DNA of 64,000 bases from positions 124,001 to 188,000 of the forward strand of contig NZ_JAVIFT010000006.1 in NCBI RefSeq assembly GCF_031157355.1. Reading direction: 5' to 3'. Positions 1 through 10,930 of this stretch are shown one piece after another. Both the position numbers and the translations under genes were made by a program. The notes beneath the pieces are model-generated. The model did not search any database. It was not told where the DNA came from and saw only the letters and a program-made list of their open reading frames with translations. Each line of letters starts with the position of its first letter. The first letter of the stretch is position 1. The DNA comes from Hyphomicrobium sp. LHD-15. Lineage in GTDB: Bacteria; Pseudomonadota; Alphaproteobacteria; Rhizobiales; Hyphomicrobiaceae.

Positions 1-439
1 AGATCAGGCCGCCGATCGAAGGTGCATCGTCGTTCGCCGCGATCTTCCCGCGTGGCGGACCGGCCGGGCGCCGACGAGCCGCGCGCCGTGGTTGCGCCTC
101 AGCCGGCTGCGCATCGCCCGGACGTTCGTTGCCGGCCGGGCTATTGGCGGAATTGCTTTGAGCCCGCGCCGCCATATTCGGCAACGGAGGCGGAAGGCGA
201 TGATGAACGGTTGCGGTGGGCGAGCCCAGATTGGGCGCGTTGGCGGGGGAAACGGCCAGCGTCAAGGCATCGGCAACTTCCGGTTTCGCGGAGTCGCTGG
301 AGCCCCCGCCAAAGGGTGCGGTGAGGGGAGGAGGCAACGCCGGTAAGGGCGCAGCGGCACTTTTCGGTTCCGCGGATGCGGATCCGTCAGGCAGCGCCTT
401 GGCAGTCGCTGCCGAGTCTGATTTTAGCTCCTGAGCCAT
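1..439 (-). CDS. Pro/Ala-rich protein of unknown function, N-terminal part, cut by the window edge
   Basis: An open minus-strand frame runs without a stop from about 540 to the left edge. I chose ATG at 439 (MAQELKSDSAATAK...). A TTG at 511, with GAGAG 8 nt upstream, is an alternative that would add 24 residues. An in-frame TGA just beyond it sets the upstream limit. The visible ~146 residues are low-complexity and rich in Pro, Ala and Ser, with a basic stretch (RRAARRRP) and then NDDAPSIGGLI at the edge, so this is probably a disordered N-terminus of a longer protein. It lies divergent to an Hpt gene, which makes a signalling or envelope role conceivable, but no domain is visible and I assign no function. 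Confidence 0.5.
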   Translation of the reverse strand, partial: MAQELKSDSAATAKALPDGSASAEPKSAAAPLPALPPPLTAPFGGGSSDSAKPEVADALTLAVSPANAPNLGSPTATVHHRLPPPLPNMAARAQSNSANSPAGNERPGDAQPAEAQPRRAARRRPAGPPRGKIAANDDAPSIGGLI

Positions 440-829
440 CCACCCGTCCGAGCCGGAGATTTCCGGCAGCCCCACAAAGTCATGATACTGCAGTCCAAGG
501 CTTGTGCTCAAACGAGTTTTCTCTCGCGAACGGCCCCATCAACGCCCTTTTTCCAGGGCTCCGGGGCGGCCCGTCGGACTATGCCGAGTAGGCCGCCTTT
601 GGGGCCAAATGAAGTTCAGATCCCCTCCCTCCGGAACCAAACCTCTTAACGCAGCCTTCTCGGATTGGCTCGACTTAGAGATATAGCGTTTACAAATATT
701 TAGAGATTTAAGTTCAGGTTAGATGTTAACATATCGGATACCGCGTTTTCCAACGGCGCAATGTTGAGGCCGCAACCCATCGGCCATCCACCCCACCGTT
801 AACGAGCCCTAAGGGATTAGGTCGATCCT
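440..829. other. Intergenic region between divergent genes, no gene seen
   Basis: This spacer separates the left-edge minus-strand gene from the Hpt gene. Its middle part (about 685-745) is clearly more AT-rich than its surroundings, as expected for a region holding divergent promoters, but I cannot pick out a convincing -35/-10 pair. Plus-strand frames here are short and look like antisense of the left-edge gene. Confidence 0.4.
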
Positions 830-1264
830 ATGAGCACACCGCGTCAAAGCACGCTCCGGCGCCGCATCAATGCTGTGATGGCCCCTGAGGCCCCCGTCTC
901 GATCGTCCCGTCGACCGATCCGATCGATCGCACCCATCTGGCCCGCTACACCCTCGGCAGCCCCACGTTGGAGCGCGAAATCCTGGGTCTTTTCATGGCC
1001 CAACTTCCCCTGAGCATCGAGCAGCTGCGTTTTGCCGCGACCGACCGCGAATGGCAGATCGCCGCCCACACCATCAAGGGCTCTGCGCGCGCTGTCGGCG
1101 CCCGGCACGTGGCCCGCTTGGCGCTCGAAGCCGAGCAGACCTCGGGCGTCGTGGACGACGAGCAGGACCGCGAGCGGATCCTGACGCTGCTTGAGGAAGC
1201 CTGCGAGGAAGTCGAGGGTTACGTCGAGGGCGCCTTCCCGTCCCACGAGACGCCCCGCGCCTGA
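830..1264 (+). CDS. Hpt (histidine phosphotransfer) domain protein
   Basis: A 144-residue soluble protein. Residues ~35-130 form an Hpt four-helix domain, recognised by AAHTIKGSARAVGA, where His80 in the HxxKGSA motif is the predicted phospho-accepting residue. Proteins of this type relay phosphate between hybrid histidine kinases and response regulators. No receiver or kinase domain is fused, so it is a stand-alone shuttle. The first ~30 residues look unstructured. A second ATG at 878 would remove 16 residues, and neither start has a strong ribosome site. The cognate kinase is not identifiable; the truncated neighbour at the left edge could be functionally linked, but that is only inference from position. 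Confidence 0.8.
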   Translation: MSTPRQSTLRRRINAVMAPEAPVSIVPSTDPIDRTHLARYTLGSPTLEREILGLFMAQLPLSIEQLRFAATDREWQIAAHTIKGSARAVGARHVARLALEAEQTSGVVDDEQDRERILTLLEEACEEVEGYVEGAFPSHETPRA

Positions 1265-1298
1265 TTAGCTCCCGATTACTTAAAGCCTTTTCGGCCAA

Positions 1299-1316
1299 CG
1301 CGTTTTCCTAAACGCG
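1299..1316. other. Small perfect inverted repeat upstream of the ferredoxin gene
   Basis: CGCGTTT (1299-1305) and AAACGCG (1310-1316) are perfect 7-bp arms around a 4-nt loop, in the 146-bp gap between the Hpt gene and the ferredoxin start. No T-run follows, so it is not a standard terminator. It could be an operator or an mRNA hairpin. Confidence 0.3.
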
Positions 1317-1410
1317 CGTGGAAAGCTTGAATTCGGCGAACGAGCCCATTAATCCTGCCGCGACCGCTCCCCCGGAACCGTGGGGACGAGAGGATTTGGA
1401 GCCGCCGTCG

Positions 1411-2837
<1,427 letters not shown>

Positions 2838-2858
2838 CGCGCCGCTGGCAGCACCGAT

Positions 2859-4046
2859 GTGATCCGGCGTCGCTCCGTTTTCTGCCTCGGTCTCGTTCAG
2901 CTCGTCTCGTGGGGCGTTTCCTACTACCTGATCGGCGTGTTCGGCGACGCCATCGCCGCCGATCTCGGTTGGTCGCAAACGACGGTTCACGCCGGGTTCT
3001 CGGCCGCACTCCTGGTGATGGGTTTGAGCTCGCCGCTCGCCGGCAGCCTGATCGACCGCTACGGTGGCCGCCGCGTGATGATGATCGGCGCGGCTCTGAA
3101 TGCGGCAGGCTGTGCTCTGCTCGCTGTTTGCGAAAATCTCCCGGTCTACTTTACAGCCTGGCTACTGCTCGGGCTCGGCATGCGACTGACGCTCTACGAT
3201 GCAGCGTTCGCCGCGCTCGCCCGCATCGGCGGACCTGCTGCGCGCCGCCCGATGTCTCAGATCACGCTCCTTGGCGGCCTCGCCTCAACGACATTCTGGC
3301 CGTTGGGCTATCTCCTGATCGAACAACTCGGCTGGCGCGGAGCACTCGGCTTTTACGCAGTCTTGGCGTTGTCGGCTGTGCCGCTGTTAATCGGGCTCCC
3401 CGATGGCCGCTATGACGCCGAAGCGGCGCCAAGAGAACCACGCGTCGCGCCGCTCGCCGCAAATGACCGCGAGCGTTTTGTTGCCGGCGCCCTCTATGCG
3501 CTGATCGTAACGCTCGCAAATTTTCTCGCTTCCGGCCTTTCTGCCCACATGATCCCGATCCTGACCGGGCTTGGTGTCGGCGCCGCCGCCGCGGTTTCGA
3601 TTTCGGCGCTGAGAGGCATTGGGCAATCTTTGGCACGCCTCTGTGAGGTGCTGTTTGGGCGGCACGTTCATCCGCTCGCGCTCAACATCATCGGAACGCT
3701 TCTGCTGCCGTTTTGCTTCGTCGCAGGATTATGGTCTGGCGAAAGCATCGTCGCTGCGGTCGCCTTCGCGTTCTTCTATGGCGCCGGCAACGGCTTGCTC
3801 ACGATTGCGCGCGGAACGCTGCCGCTGGTCCTGTTTGATCCTCGCACATACGGCAGCTTTGTCGGGCGCTTGCTGACGCCAAGCTTTCTGCTGTCGGCCG
3901 CTGCGCCGTTGATCTACGCCTGGGCGATTTCGCGGTTCGGCGAGGTTGCCGCGCTCTACATTTCGCTTGCCGCAGGTCTGGCCGCACTATCCGCAGCGCT
4001 CTATCTCAATCTCGCCTTTCGCGCCAAGGGCCCGAGTGCCGTCTGA
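2859..4046 (+). CDS. Major facilitator superfamily transporter
   Basis: A 395-residue inner-membrane protein with about 12 hydrophobic segments. The loop after the second helix carries DRYGGRR, the MFS signature A region. The closest recognisable pattern is the MFS_1 family; the substrate is unknown. The start is GTG 2859, 21 bp after the ferredoxin reductase stop; an in-frame stop lies close upstream and there is no ATG near the first helix. It could be co-transcribed with the reductase, though the ribosome site is weak. It converges on rsmA with only 3 bp between stops. Confidence 0.8.
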   Translation: MIRRRSVFCLGLVQLVSWGVSYYLIGVFGDAIAADLGWSQTTVHAGFSAALLVMGLSSPLAGSLIDRYGGRRVMMIGAALNAAGCALLAVCENLPVYFTAWLLLGLGMRLTLYDAAFAALARIGGPAARRPMSQITLLGGLASTTFWPLGYLLIEQLGWRGALGFYAVLALSAVPLLIGLPDGRYDAEAAPREPRVAPLAANDRERFVAGALYALIVTLANFLASGLSAHMIPILTGLGVGAAAAVSISALRGIGQSLARLCEVLFGRHVHPLALNIIGTLLLPFCFVAGLWSGESIVAAVAFAFFYGAGNGLLTIARGTLPLVLFDPRTYGSFVGRLLTPSFLLSAAAPLIYAWAISRFGEVAALYISLAAGLAALSAALYLNLAFRAKGPSAV

Positions 4047-4049
4047 ACG

Positions 4050-4961
4050 TCAGCGTCCTGCGATCGAGCGCTCGTAGACCAGTGCGAGCTTCGCGAAATC
4101 GCGGACCGGAACCTGCTCGGCCCGCAGCGTCGACCCGATCCCGGCTGCATCGAGCAGTTCTTCCGGATTAGGAACCAGCGTCTTGAGCGAAGCACGCAGC
4201 ATCTTGCGGCGCTGTCCGAACGCAGCCGCCGTCACGCGCCCGAGCGCCTTGACCGAGCACGCCGGCTGTGGCGCGGGCCTCGGCGTGAACACAACGACGG
4301 CCGATGCAACTTTCGGCGGCGGCGTGAAGGCCTCGGGCTTGAGAGTGAGCGCAATTCTCGCTTCGCTGCGCCACTGTGAGATCACCGAAAGCCGGCCGTA
4401 GTCCTTGCTGCCCGGCGCCGCCACGATGCGCTCGGCAACCTCCTTCTGAAACATCAGCACCATGCGGTCCCACCACGGCGGCCACGGCTCGGTTTCGAGC
4501 CAGCCGATGAGCAGCACCGTCGCGACGTTGTAGGGAAGATTGGCGGCGATCACCGCCTTGCCGGAGGAAGAACCCAGCAGCGCGCTCCAATCAGTCTCGA
4601 GCGCATCGCCTTCGTGGACCTGAAGCTGATCCGGATAGCGAGCGCTGATCTCGGCAAGCGCGGGCAGGCAGCGCGAATCCCGCTCCACCGCAATGACGCG
4701 GCCCGCGCCTTCGAGCAGCAGCCCGCGCGTGAGCCCGCCAGGTCCGGGACCGATTTCGATCACCGTGCGGCCGGTCACCGGCCCGCCGGCACGCGCGATG
4801 CGGCGCGTCAGGTTGAGATCGAGGATAAAATTCTGGCCGAGGTTTTTCTTGGCGGCAAGCTCATGCCGGCGGATCACGTCCCGCAAAGGATCGAGCCCAT
4901 CCGGGCTTGCGCCCTCGCGTGCAGGACCTCCGGCCGTATCGTCGCCGGTCAGCGTGCTCAT
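4050..4961 (-). CDS. rsmA: 16S rRNA (adenine1518/1519-N6) dimethyltransferase RsmA (KsgA)
   Basis: A 303-residue SAM-dependent methyltransferase that dimethylates two adjacent adenines in the 3'-terminal hairpin of 16S rRNA during 30S maturation. Visible family motifs are NLGQNFILD near the N-terminus, the SAM-binding [12 protein letters not shown], and the adenine-binding [11 protein letters not shown]. It is the last gene of lptF-lptG-lptD-surA-pdxA-rsmA and its start overlaps the pdxA stop by 4 bp, indicating translational coupling. Loss of this enzyme gives kasugamycin resistance in other bacteria. Confidence 0.96.
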   Translation of the reverse strand: MSTLTGDDTAGGPAREGASPDGLDPLRDVIRRHELAAKKNLGQNFILDLNLTRRIARAGGPVTGRTVIEIGPGPGGLTRGLLLEGAGRVIAVERDSRCLPALAEISARYPDQLQVHEGDALETDWSALLGSSSGKAVIAANLPYNVATVLLIGWLETEPWPPWWDRMVLMFQKEVAERIVAAPGSKDYGRLSVISQWRSEARIALTLKPEAFTPPPKVASAVVVFTPRPAPQPACSVKALGRVTAAAFGQRRKMLRASLKTLVPNPEELLDAAGIGSTLRAEQVPVRDFAKLALVYERSIAGR

Positions 4962-6016
4962 GGCGCAGCCTCCGCGCGAAGCGAGGAGGCGCCGCGGCGC
5001 GCGCCGATGTCGCCGGCGAGCTTCAACGCTTCGATAAGGCTGCGGGCATTGGCTTGTCCGCTACCCGCAATCGAAAATGCAGTGCCGTGATCGGGCGACG
5101 TGCGCACAAACGGCAACCCGATGGTGACGTTGACGCCGCGGTCGAACGCCAGCGTCTTGATCGGGATCAGCGCCTGGTCGTGATACATCGCGAGCACCGC
5201 ATCGTAGGTTTCGCGAGCGGCGGCATGAAACAGCGTGTCGGCCGGATGCGGCCCCGTGACAGCGAGCCCACCGTCCTGCAAAGCTGCGATCGCTTGCGCG
5301 ATGATGCGGCTGTCCTCGTCGCCGAGTTTGCCGTCCTCGCCCGCATGCGGATTGAGGCCGGTCACCGCAATGCGCGGATCGGCAACGCCGAAATCCTCGA
5401 TCAGCGAGCGATGCAGGATCTGCGTCGTCTCGATGATACTGCGCGTGGTGATCGCGCGCGGGACGTCCGAAAGCGGAATGTGCACGGTGAGCGGCACAAC
5501 CTTGAGCTCTTCGGACGCAAGCAGCATGACCGGCGTCGCAGCCGACACGCCGAAATGCGCTTCCGCCAAGGCGCCGAGGAATTCCGTATGGCCGGGGTAG
5601 GCGAACCCGGTCTCCATCAGCACGCTCTTGGCAATTGGGTTGGTCACGACGGCGCGGGCTTCGCCGCGCTTGACAGCGAGCACGGCCGCTTCGATCGCCG
5701 CGATCACAGCTGGCGCGTTTCGCGGATCGGGCTTGCCGGCGCGGACCGTCGCCGCGACCGGCACCGCAAAGACAGGAAGGCGCGTTTCGAACAGAGCGGA
5801 GCCTGCCCGCAAATCAGAAACGGTGTCGATCGGGACGGCGAGGCGAAGCATCTCGGCACGCGCCGCAAGCGCATCGGGGTCGCCGAGCAGCACGAACGGC
5901 GCCAGCCCATGCCGGTGCCGCTCAGTCCAGGCCGCGAGCGTGATGTCGAGACCGATACCGGCCGGATCGCCCATACTGAGCGCGAGCGGCGGCGCGCTGT
6001 CGGGATCGCGTGTCAT
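4958..6016 (-). CDS. pdxA: 4-hydroxythreonine-4-phosphate dehydrogenase PdxA
   Basis: A 352-residue cytosolic NAD-dependent dehydrogenase of the DXP-dependent vitamin B6 pathway. It oxidises 4-phosphohydroxy-L-threonine to the precursor that PdxJ condenses with deoxyxylulose phosphate. Family signatures are [14 protein letters not shown] at the N-terminus, the metal-ligand region [18 protein letters not shown], and [12 protein letters not shown] near the C-terminus. It overlaps surA by 1 nt (TGATG) and rsmA by 4 nt (ATGA), so it sits in the middle of a tightly coupled operon. The surA-pdxA-rsmA order is widespread in proteobacteria. Confidence 0.96.
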   Translation of the reverse strand: MTRDPDSAPPLALSMGDPAGIGLDITLAAWTERHRHGLAPFVLLGDPDALAARAEMLRLAVPIDTVSDLRAGSALFETRLPVFAVPVAATVRAGKPDPRNAPAVIAAIEAAVLAVKRGEARAVVTNPIAKSVLMETGFAYPGHTEFLGALAEAHFGVSAATPVMLLASEELKVVPLTVHIPLSDVPRAITTRSIIETTQILHRSLIEDFGVADPRIAVTGLNPHAGEDGKLGDEDSRIIAQAIAALQDGGLAVTGPHPADTLFHAAARETYDAVLAMYHDQALIPIKTLAFDRGVNVTIGLPFVRTSPDHGTAFSIAGSGQANARSLIEALKLAGDIGARRGASSLRAEAAP

Positions 6017-7218
6017 CAGCGGATCTCGATCGAGGCGTCCTGCCGCAGATCCTTGAGATGCTTCTGGGCGAGAACTTCGAATTCCTTCTGCCGCAACTCG
6101 TTCTGGGCGTTTTCACGCACAGACCCATCGCCGCCGCCTTGCGCCTTGCGGCTGCACAGCGCCCAAAGCTCGACGGTCGATTGTCCGATGCTCGCCGGCA
6201 GCAGGTCGCCGGCCGACGCGTTGAGCAGCAGGCTGCGCGTGGGCTCGGGAATGGAGGAGGGTTTACGCGTACCGAGATCCTCGAACTTTGCGCCCGGCAC
6301 CGAAGCGGCAAGGCCTGACATCGTAGCGCATCCGCCGTAGCGCTGATGCAGCGCATCCGCTTCCGCGATACGCTGCGCGATCGCCGATTGGTTACCCACT
6401 GGCAGCGTGATGCGCTGGACCTGCAACTCGACGTCGGCCTGGGCCGTGGAGGTGTTGGCGACGAACTGATCGACGTCGCGCTCGGTGATCGCCACGAGAC
6501 TTCCGAACTTCCGGCGCACGACTTCGCGCCACGAGATCTCCGCCCGGAAACGGGCCTTCATCGTGTTGATGTCGACGCCCATGCCCTTCATGTGCTGGGC
6601 GAACTGATCAATCGTCATCTTGTTGCGCTCGGCGATGCCGGAGACGATGCGCGTCACCTCGGCTTCGTCGGTCGTGGCGTTGAGGCGCTTGGCCTCCTGC
6701 AGCTTGAGCTTTTCGTCGATCAGCTCGTTCTGCGCCTTGACGCGCGACCCCGCGACGGCGCCAGACCGCGCCTCGCGCTTCAGCTGGTCAACCATCCGCG
6801 CCTGCAGGTCCTTCACGTACTTCGTTTGAAGCGCGCGGGCTTCTTCCTGCGATTGCACGTTGTTCTTCTTGAGCAGCTCCTTGAAGCGCTCGTTGGTCTT
6901 TGGATCCTGGACGATGGCTTTCCAGCGCGCTTCCGCCTTGGCCTTGAAATCCTGGCCACCGCCGCCACCCTGGAGCGCAATGAAGGAAGCTCGCTGCTCG
7001 ATTTCATAGGCGGTAATCGGCTCGTCGTTGACGAGCACGGCGATCGACTGTCCGCCTTTGCGCGACGACTTGCCGGCGCCGCCCTTTTCGGCGGGATTAG
7101 CAAGCTCCGCGTTTGCGGTCCGCCCTTTGGATTTCGCTGCATTGGGTTCGGCACCCGCGCTCCCGGAGATCAGAAGACCTCCGGAGACAAGAAGCAGGGC
7201 GCGGAAAAGATAGGACAT
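6016..7218 (-). CDS. surA: Periplasmic chaperone / peptidyl-prolyl isomerase, SurA type
   Basis: A 400-residue exported protein with an N-terminal signal peptide (ALLLVSGGLLISGSAGA). A SurA N-terminal chaperone domain begins with IAVLVNDEPITAYEIEQRA and is followed by a long helical region and an isomerase-like C-terminal part. It should escort outer-membrane beta-barrel precursors, including LptD, across the periplasm. That fits its place directly after lptD in the operon. The parvulin core is divergent, so isomerase activity is less certain than the chaperone role. It is coupled to pdxA by a 1-nt stop/start overlap. Confidence 0.85.
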   Translation of the reverse strand: MSYLFRALLLVSGGLLISGSAGAEPNAAKSKGRTANAELANPAEKGGAGKSSRKGGQSIAVLVNDEPITAYEIEQRASFIALQGGGGGQDFKAKAEARWKAIVQDPKTNERFKELLKKNNVQSQEEARALQTKYVKDLQARMVDQLKREARSGAVAGSRVKAQNELIDEKLKLQEAKRLNATTDEAEVTRIVSGIAERNKMTIDQFAQHMKGMGVDINTMKARFRAEISWREVVRRKFGSLVAITERDVDQFVANTSTAQADVELQVQRITLPVGNQSAIAQRIAEADALHQRYGGCATMSGLAASVPGAKFEDLGTRKPSSIPEPTRSLLLNASAGDLLPASIGQSTVELWALCSRKAQGGGDGSVRENAQNELRQKEFEVLAQKHLKDLRQDASIEIR

Positions 7219-7411
7219 GGAAGCTGTCTCGCCAGCAAGAAACGGATTACGGCGCGACAGGATGGAAGAGAGTTAACGCTCGGCCAGATCCATGAGGCGC
7301 CGGAAAACCCGACATTAAAGCGTGACCAGCATAAGCGCAAAGGTCACGCCCGTTATCCACACGAACCATGGCGCGGGCAAGGCGGGCACGAAGCCGCAAC
7401 CGCCTTCAAAA
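7219..7411. other. Spacer between lptD and surA
   Basis: This 193-bp gap is the only sizeable break inside the lptFGD-surA-pdxA-rsmA run. I see no gene, no hairpin followed by a T-run and no clear promoter. An internal promoter for surA-pdxA-rsmA could be here, but the sequence does not prove it. Confidence 0.3.
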
Positions 7412-9829
7412 TCAGTTGCCGTTGAGCGCGCCGCCAATCGAGGAGGCGTCCTCGCCACCCATGAAGTCGACCACGTTGGTCTGGTAGTTGAAGCCACCCA
7501 GATGCTTGAACTCGAAGCGGAGCATGACGACCTGATCGGGCTCGATATCGCGCGAAGCGTCGGTGATGAACGTCTCGCTGTAGGTCGCGCTCAGCATGAA
7601 GCACTCGTCGAGATAGGCGATCCGGATCGAGTCCGTGAGCGTCCGGGAAGCGTCGAGATCGTAACGGAGAGCCCCCGACAGGGTCCAACGATCGGTCAAC
7701 CGGAGCGACGCGAACGCAAGAATGTCCTGCTGATCTTCATACGATAGGGTCGTGTCGTCATAGATCGAAGCGTAGGTGTAGGTTACCTGGGCAGCGAGTG
7801 GGCCGTAGTTGAAGGCCGCCGTCAGATCCTCACGACGAAGCGTCAGGTCGTCCTCGTCGAACCGCGACTGCGAGATGATGCGGAAGGTATCGGTCGGCGC
7901 AAGATAGGCGCCAAGAACGTAGTCGGACTGGTCGCTCTCGAGACCGCTCTTGGGATTGAAGCCGTTATTGATCTCGTCATAAGCGTTCGTGCCGCTGAGA
8001 TGGTAGCTCTGGCCTGCGAGAACGCGCGCATAGCCGACCGGTCCCTGGAAAGTGTACTGCACGCCCACGTTCGCGCGCACGCCCGTCTCAAGCCGGTCAT
8101 AGCCGGAAAACTTGGTGGTCTCGAACAGGTTCGTATCGTCGAAGATCAGGCTCTGCGCATCTTCGTTTGGCAGAAAATTCTGGTCGACGTGCGAGTTGTG
8201 CGCCACCACCTGCCCGATGGGCTCGATGACGTGCGAGGTCGAACCCGCATTCGCGACCCATGGATACGATACGGTGGCACCGCCCGTCGCGAGGCCGCGC
8301 ACGAAGCTATCGTCCAGCGTAACGACGCTCGGATCGTTCGGATTCTCGTAGTTGACCTGATAGGCGTCGCCGCGCAGCTCTCCGAACGGCGTGTAGGTGA
8401 TGCCGATCGCGTCCGTGAAGCGCCGGCGCCACTTGACCTCGGTGATCACGCGGTTCATGTCGCCAGCGACGAAATTGCCGGGACCGAGGTTGGTGAGATC
8501 GGAGCGCGAGAGGCTCAACGCGTTCGATTTCCAAGACAGCTCGCCGCCCAGCACCGGATCCTTGAACACGTAGTTGTGGTCGATGACGGGATGCACGAGC
8601 GACTCAGTCGAGTCGTCGTCTTCCACCAGGAGGCCGCCGAACTGGTACATTTTGGCGCTGAAGTAGCTGCGCTCGGAAAGACCGGTCAGCCACACGTCGT
8701 TGACGCGATCGGTCAGCAGAATGCCGTCGAGCTTGTAGAAGCGCCGGAAGGTGTCGTCGCTTTCGATGATGGCGTTCCAGCCATAGCTCCACCAGCTCGA
8801 CAGCGAAAACTTGCCGTGCGTCTCGACGCTGCCGCGCCAGCCGTCCAGGTTATCGTTGCCGCTAGGCAGATCGCTGGCATTCTGATCGATGCCGGCCAAG
8901 CTGACCGTGTATTCGCCGTTTGCGAGCTTTTGGCGCCAGTCACCCTGCCACAGGATGCCCTGCTCGCTCATATAGCGCGGGCGGAACGTGAAATCGTAGC
9001 TCGGCGACAGCGCGAAATAATAGGGAAGCTCGACGAACACGCCAAGGTCGTTGGAGTTGCCGTAGACCGGCGCCAGGAAGCCGCTCTTGCGCTTCACCGA
9101 CGGATCGGGGTGCTCGAAGTAGGGCAGGTAGGCGATCGTGGTGCCGTAGATTTTGACCTCGGCATCCTGGTACGAGATCGTCGCGTTGGCCTGATCGTGA
9201 ATGATGCGCTTGGCGCCGATGCACCACAGCGGCGGCGTGTTGCCTTCGCTTTTGCAAGCCGTGAAGGTGGCTTCCGAGAACTCGGTCACATTGCCTTCGC
9301 GCCGCTCGCCGCGCTCGGCGGTGATGCGCGACTGATCGCTGGTGACGACCGACAGCGATTGCACGAAGCCATCGCGGAAATCGTCCGTCAGGGTGTAATT
9401 GTCGGCGCGAACGATGTTGCCGTTGGCTTCCTTGAGCTCAACGTTACCGCGCGCGGTCAGCGTGTTCGCGCTCTGGTCGTAGATGACCTCGTCGGCGGTC
9501 AGCACGTTCTTGTTGTAATAAATCTCGACGTTGCCGCGTGCGATCACGCGGTTGCCCTTGGTGTCGTAGACGAGCTCGTCGCCCTGCAGATAGAGCGGCA
9601 GGGACTTGTCGAGCTTCTGGGGCTTTCCGAAAATTCCGTCCTTGGATTTCGGGAACGCCGACTGCGCGAGTGCAGGCGCCGGAGCGAGAGCCAGGACAGC
9701 CGCCAGCGCGCCGCCGAGCGCGGCAGCTGCAAACGAGCGCAAACGCCCGTATCCTACAATCTCTCGACGAGGACACGAGGTTTGAAACTCAGTGCATGTC
9801 GCCAGCATTTTGCGCGCAACACGCATCAC
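7412..9829 (-). CDS. lptD: LPS-assembly outer-membrane protein LptD
   Basis: An 805-residue outer-membrane beta-barrel that inserts lipopolysaccharide into the outer leaflet together with LptE. A signal peptide ends near ALAPAPALAQ. An OstA/LptA-like periplasmic domain follows (GDELVYDTKGNRVIARGNVEIYYN, about residues 80-200), then a long barrel rich in alternating aromatic strands ending in a stretch with FEFKHLGGFNYQ. It is directly adjacent to lptG (stop and start abut) and upstream of the chaperone gene surA. The first seven residues before the second Met are uncertain; starts at 9829 or slightly downstream are both possible. Confidence 0.93.
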   Translation of the reverse strand: MMRVARKMLATCTEFQTSCPRREIVGYGRLRSFAAAALGGALAAVLALAPAPALAQSAFPKSKDGIFGKPQKLDKSLPLYLQGDELVYDTKGNRVIARGNVEIYYNKNVLTADEVIYDQSANTLTARGNVELKEANGNIVRADNYTLTDDFRDGFVQSLSVVTSDQSRITAERGERREGNVTEFSEATFTACKSEGNTPPLWCIGAKRIIHDQANATISYQDAEVKIYGTTIAYLPYFEHPDPSVKRKSGFLAPVYGNSNDLGVFVELPYYFALSPSYDFTFRPRYMSEQGILWQGDWRQKLANGEYTVSLAGIDQNASDLPSGNDNLDGWRGSVETHGKFSLSSWWSYGWNAIIESDDTFRRFYKLDGILLTDRVNDVWLTGLSERSYFSAKMYQFGGLLVEDDDSTESLVHPVIDHNYVFKDPVLGGELSWKSNALSLSRSDLTNLGPGNFVAGDMNRVITEVKWRRRFTDAIGITYTPFGELRGDAYQVNYENPNDPSVVTLDDSFVRGLATGGATVSYPWVANAGSTSHVIEPIGQVVAHNSHVDQNFLPNEDAQSLIFDDTNLFETTKFSGYDRLETGVRANVGVQYTFQGPVGYARVLAGQSYHLSGTNAYDEINNGFNPKSGLESDQSDYVLGAYLAPTDTFRIISQSRFDEDDLTLRREDLTAAFNYGPLAAQVTYTYASIYDDTTLSYEDQQDILAFASLRLTDRWTLSGALRYDLDASRTLTDSIRIAYLDECFMLSATYSETFITDASRDIEPDQVVMLRFEFKHLGGFNYQTNVVDFMGGEDASSIGGALNGN

Positions 9830-10924
9830 TCAGCCGTCCTCCTGGTGCAACAGCACCGTCACCGAAATTAGAATAGCGAGTACCACCGGAACCCAAACCG
9901 CCGCCCAGATTGGGGCGAGGCCCGCGGTCCCGATCTGCCTTGAAATCTCCATGAAAAGGAAAAATCCAAAGCCCCCGATCATCCCTGTGACAACCATAGT
10001 CTGGATCCCGCCCGAGCGGAATGACCGCAACGACACAGTTGCCGCCAAAAAAACCATCGCGACGCAGAGCAGGGGGCGGGTAAGGAGAAGTTCATATTGA
10101 ATTCGCAAGCGGCTTGAGGAAAGGCCCGCTTTTTCCGCCACATAAATCAGGTCCGGAAGCTCCCAGAACGAGACTGAGATGACGCTTCCCAGGGCATCCA
10201 CGACGCGCTCGGGAGTAAGGTACGTAGAAAGCAAGTACTTTCCGAAGGTCTCGGGCTCTTTTCCGACCCTCGATACGAGGGCGTTCTCCAGGACCCAGAA
10301 GCCCTCTTCGAGCTTGGCCTGCTGGGCATCGACCCGCTCCGAGAAGCGCCCCGATTTGTCGTAGACGAAAGCCGTCACCGTGGTGAGTTCCGTCCCCCGC
10401 CGCCGCGCGGAGGCGGCGTTGAGCACCGATTGCCCGTCGGCCCCGTCCTGGCGCAGCCAGGTCCCTGACCCGCCCTTGCCGAGCAGGCTCGACTCGCGTC
10501 CGAAAACCTCGGAGTAGAGCCGCTCGGACCGGTCGCGAGCGGAGGCCGCCATCGGATTGAACACCGTTGAGCTGAAGATCCCGAGCAGTACGGCCACCGC
10601 GATGCCCGGTCTCAGGAACTGCCAAACCGACATGCCGCCGGCCCGCATGACCGCAAGCTCGCTTTTGCGGGCGAGCAGCAAAAGCGAGCTGATCGAGCCG
10701 ACCAGGACCGCGAACGGCAGCAGGATTTCCGTGTAGGCCGGCAGCCGCAGGAACGTGATCCACGCCAGCATGTACGCGGGAACGCTGCCGTACTTGCCGG
10801 CCTGTCGCAGCAACTCGACGAAATCGATCATGAAAATCAGAACGGTGCAGAGACCGAACACGCCGAAAATCGCGGTCAGGAACCGCAGCCCGATATAGAG
10901 CGAAAGAGTGGAAACGCCCGGCAT
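9830..10924 (-). CDS. lptG: LPS export permease LptG
   Basis: A 364-residue inner-membrane permease of the YjgP/YjgQ family. Three N-terminal helices (starting LYIGLRFLTAIFGVF), a periplasmic jellyroll-type domain and three C-terminal helices match LptG. With LptF and the ATPase LptB it extracts lipopolysaccharide from the inner membrane and passes it to LptC/LptA/LptD. It starts 6 bp after the lptF stop and abuts lptD. Confidence 0.93.
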   Translation of the reverse strand: MPGVSTLSLYIGLRFLTAIFGVFGLCTVLIFMIDFVELLRQAGKYGSVPAYMLAWITFLRLPAYTEILLPFAVLVGSISSLLLLARKSELAVMRAGGMSVWQFLRPGIAVAVLLGIFSSTVFNPMAASARDRSERLYSEVFGRESSLLGKGGSGTWLRQDGADGQSVLNAASARRRGTELTTVTAFVYDKSGRFSERVDAQQAKLEEGFWVLENALVSRVGKEPETFGKYLLSTYLTPERVVDALGSVISVSFWELPDLIYVAEKAGLSSSRLRIQYELLLTRPLLCVAMVFLAATVSLRSFRSGGIQTMVVTGMIGGFGFFLFMEISRQIGTAGLAPIWAAVWVPVVLAILISVTVLLHQEDG

Positions 10925-10930
10925 GGCCCG

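Noticed and set aside
8000-9871. 623-codon plus-strand open frame
   Set aside because: It is antisense to lptD. The product is rich in Arg/Val/Asp/Ala with no domain, typical of the complementary frame of a high-GC gene.
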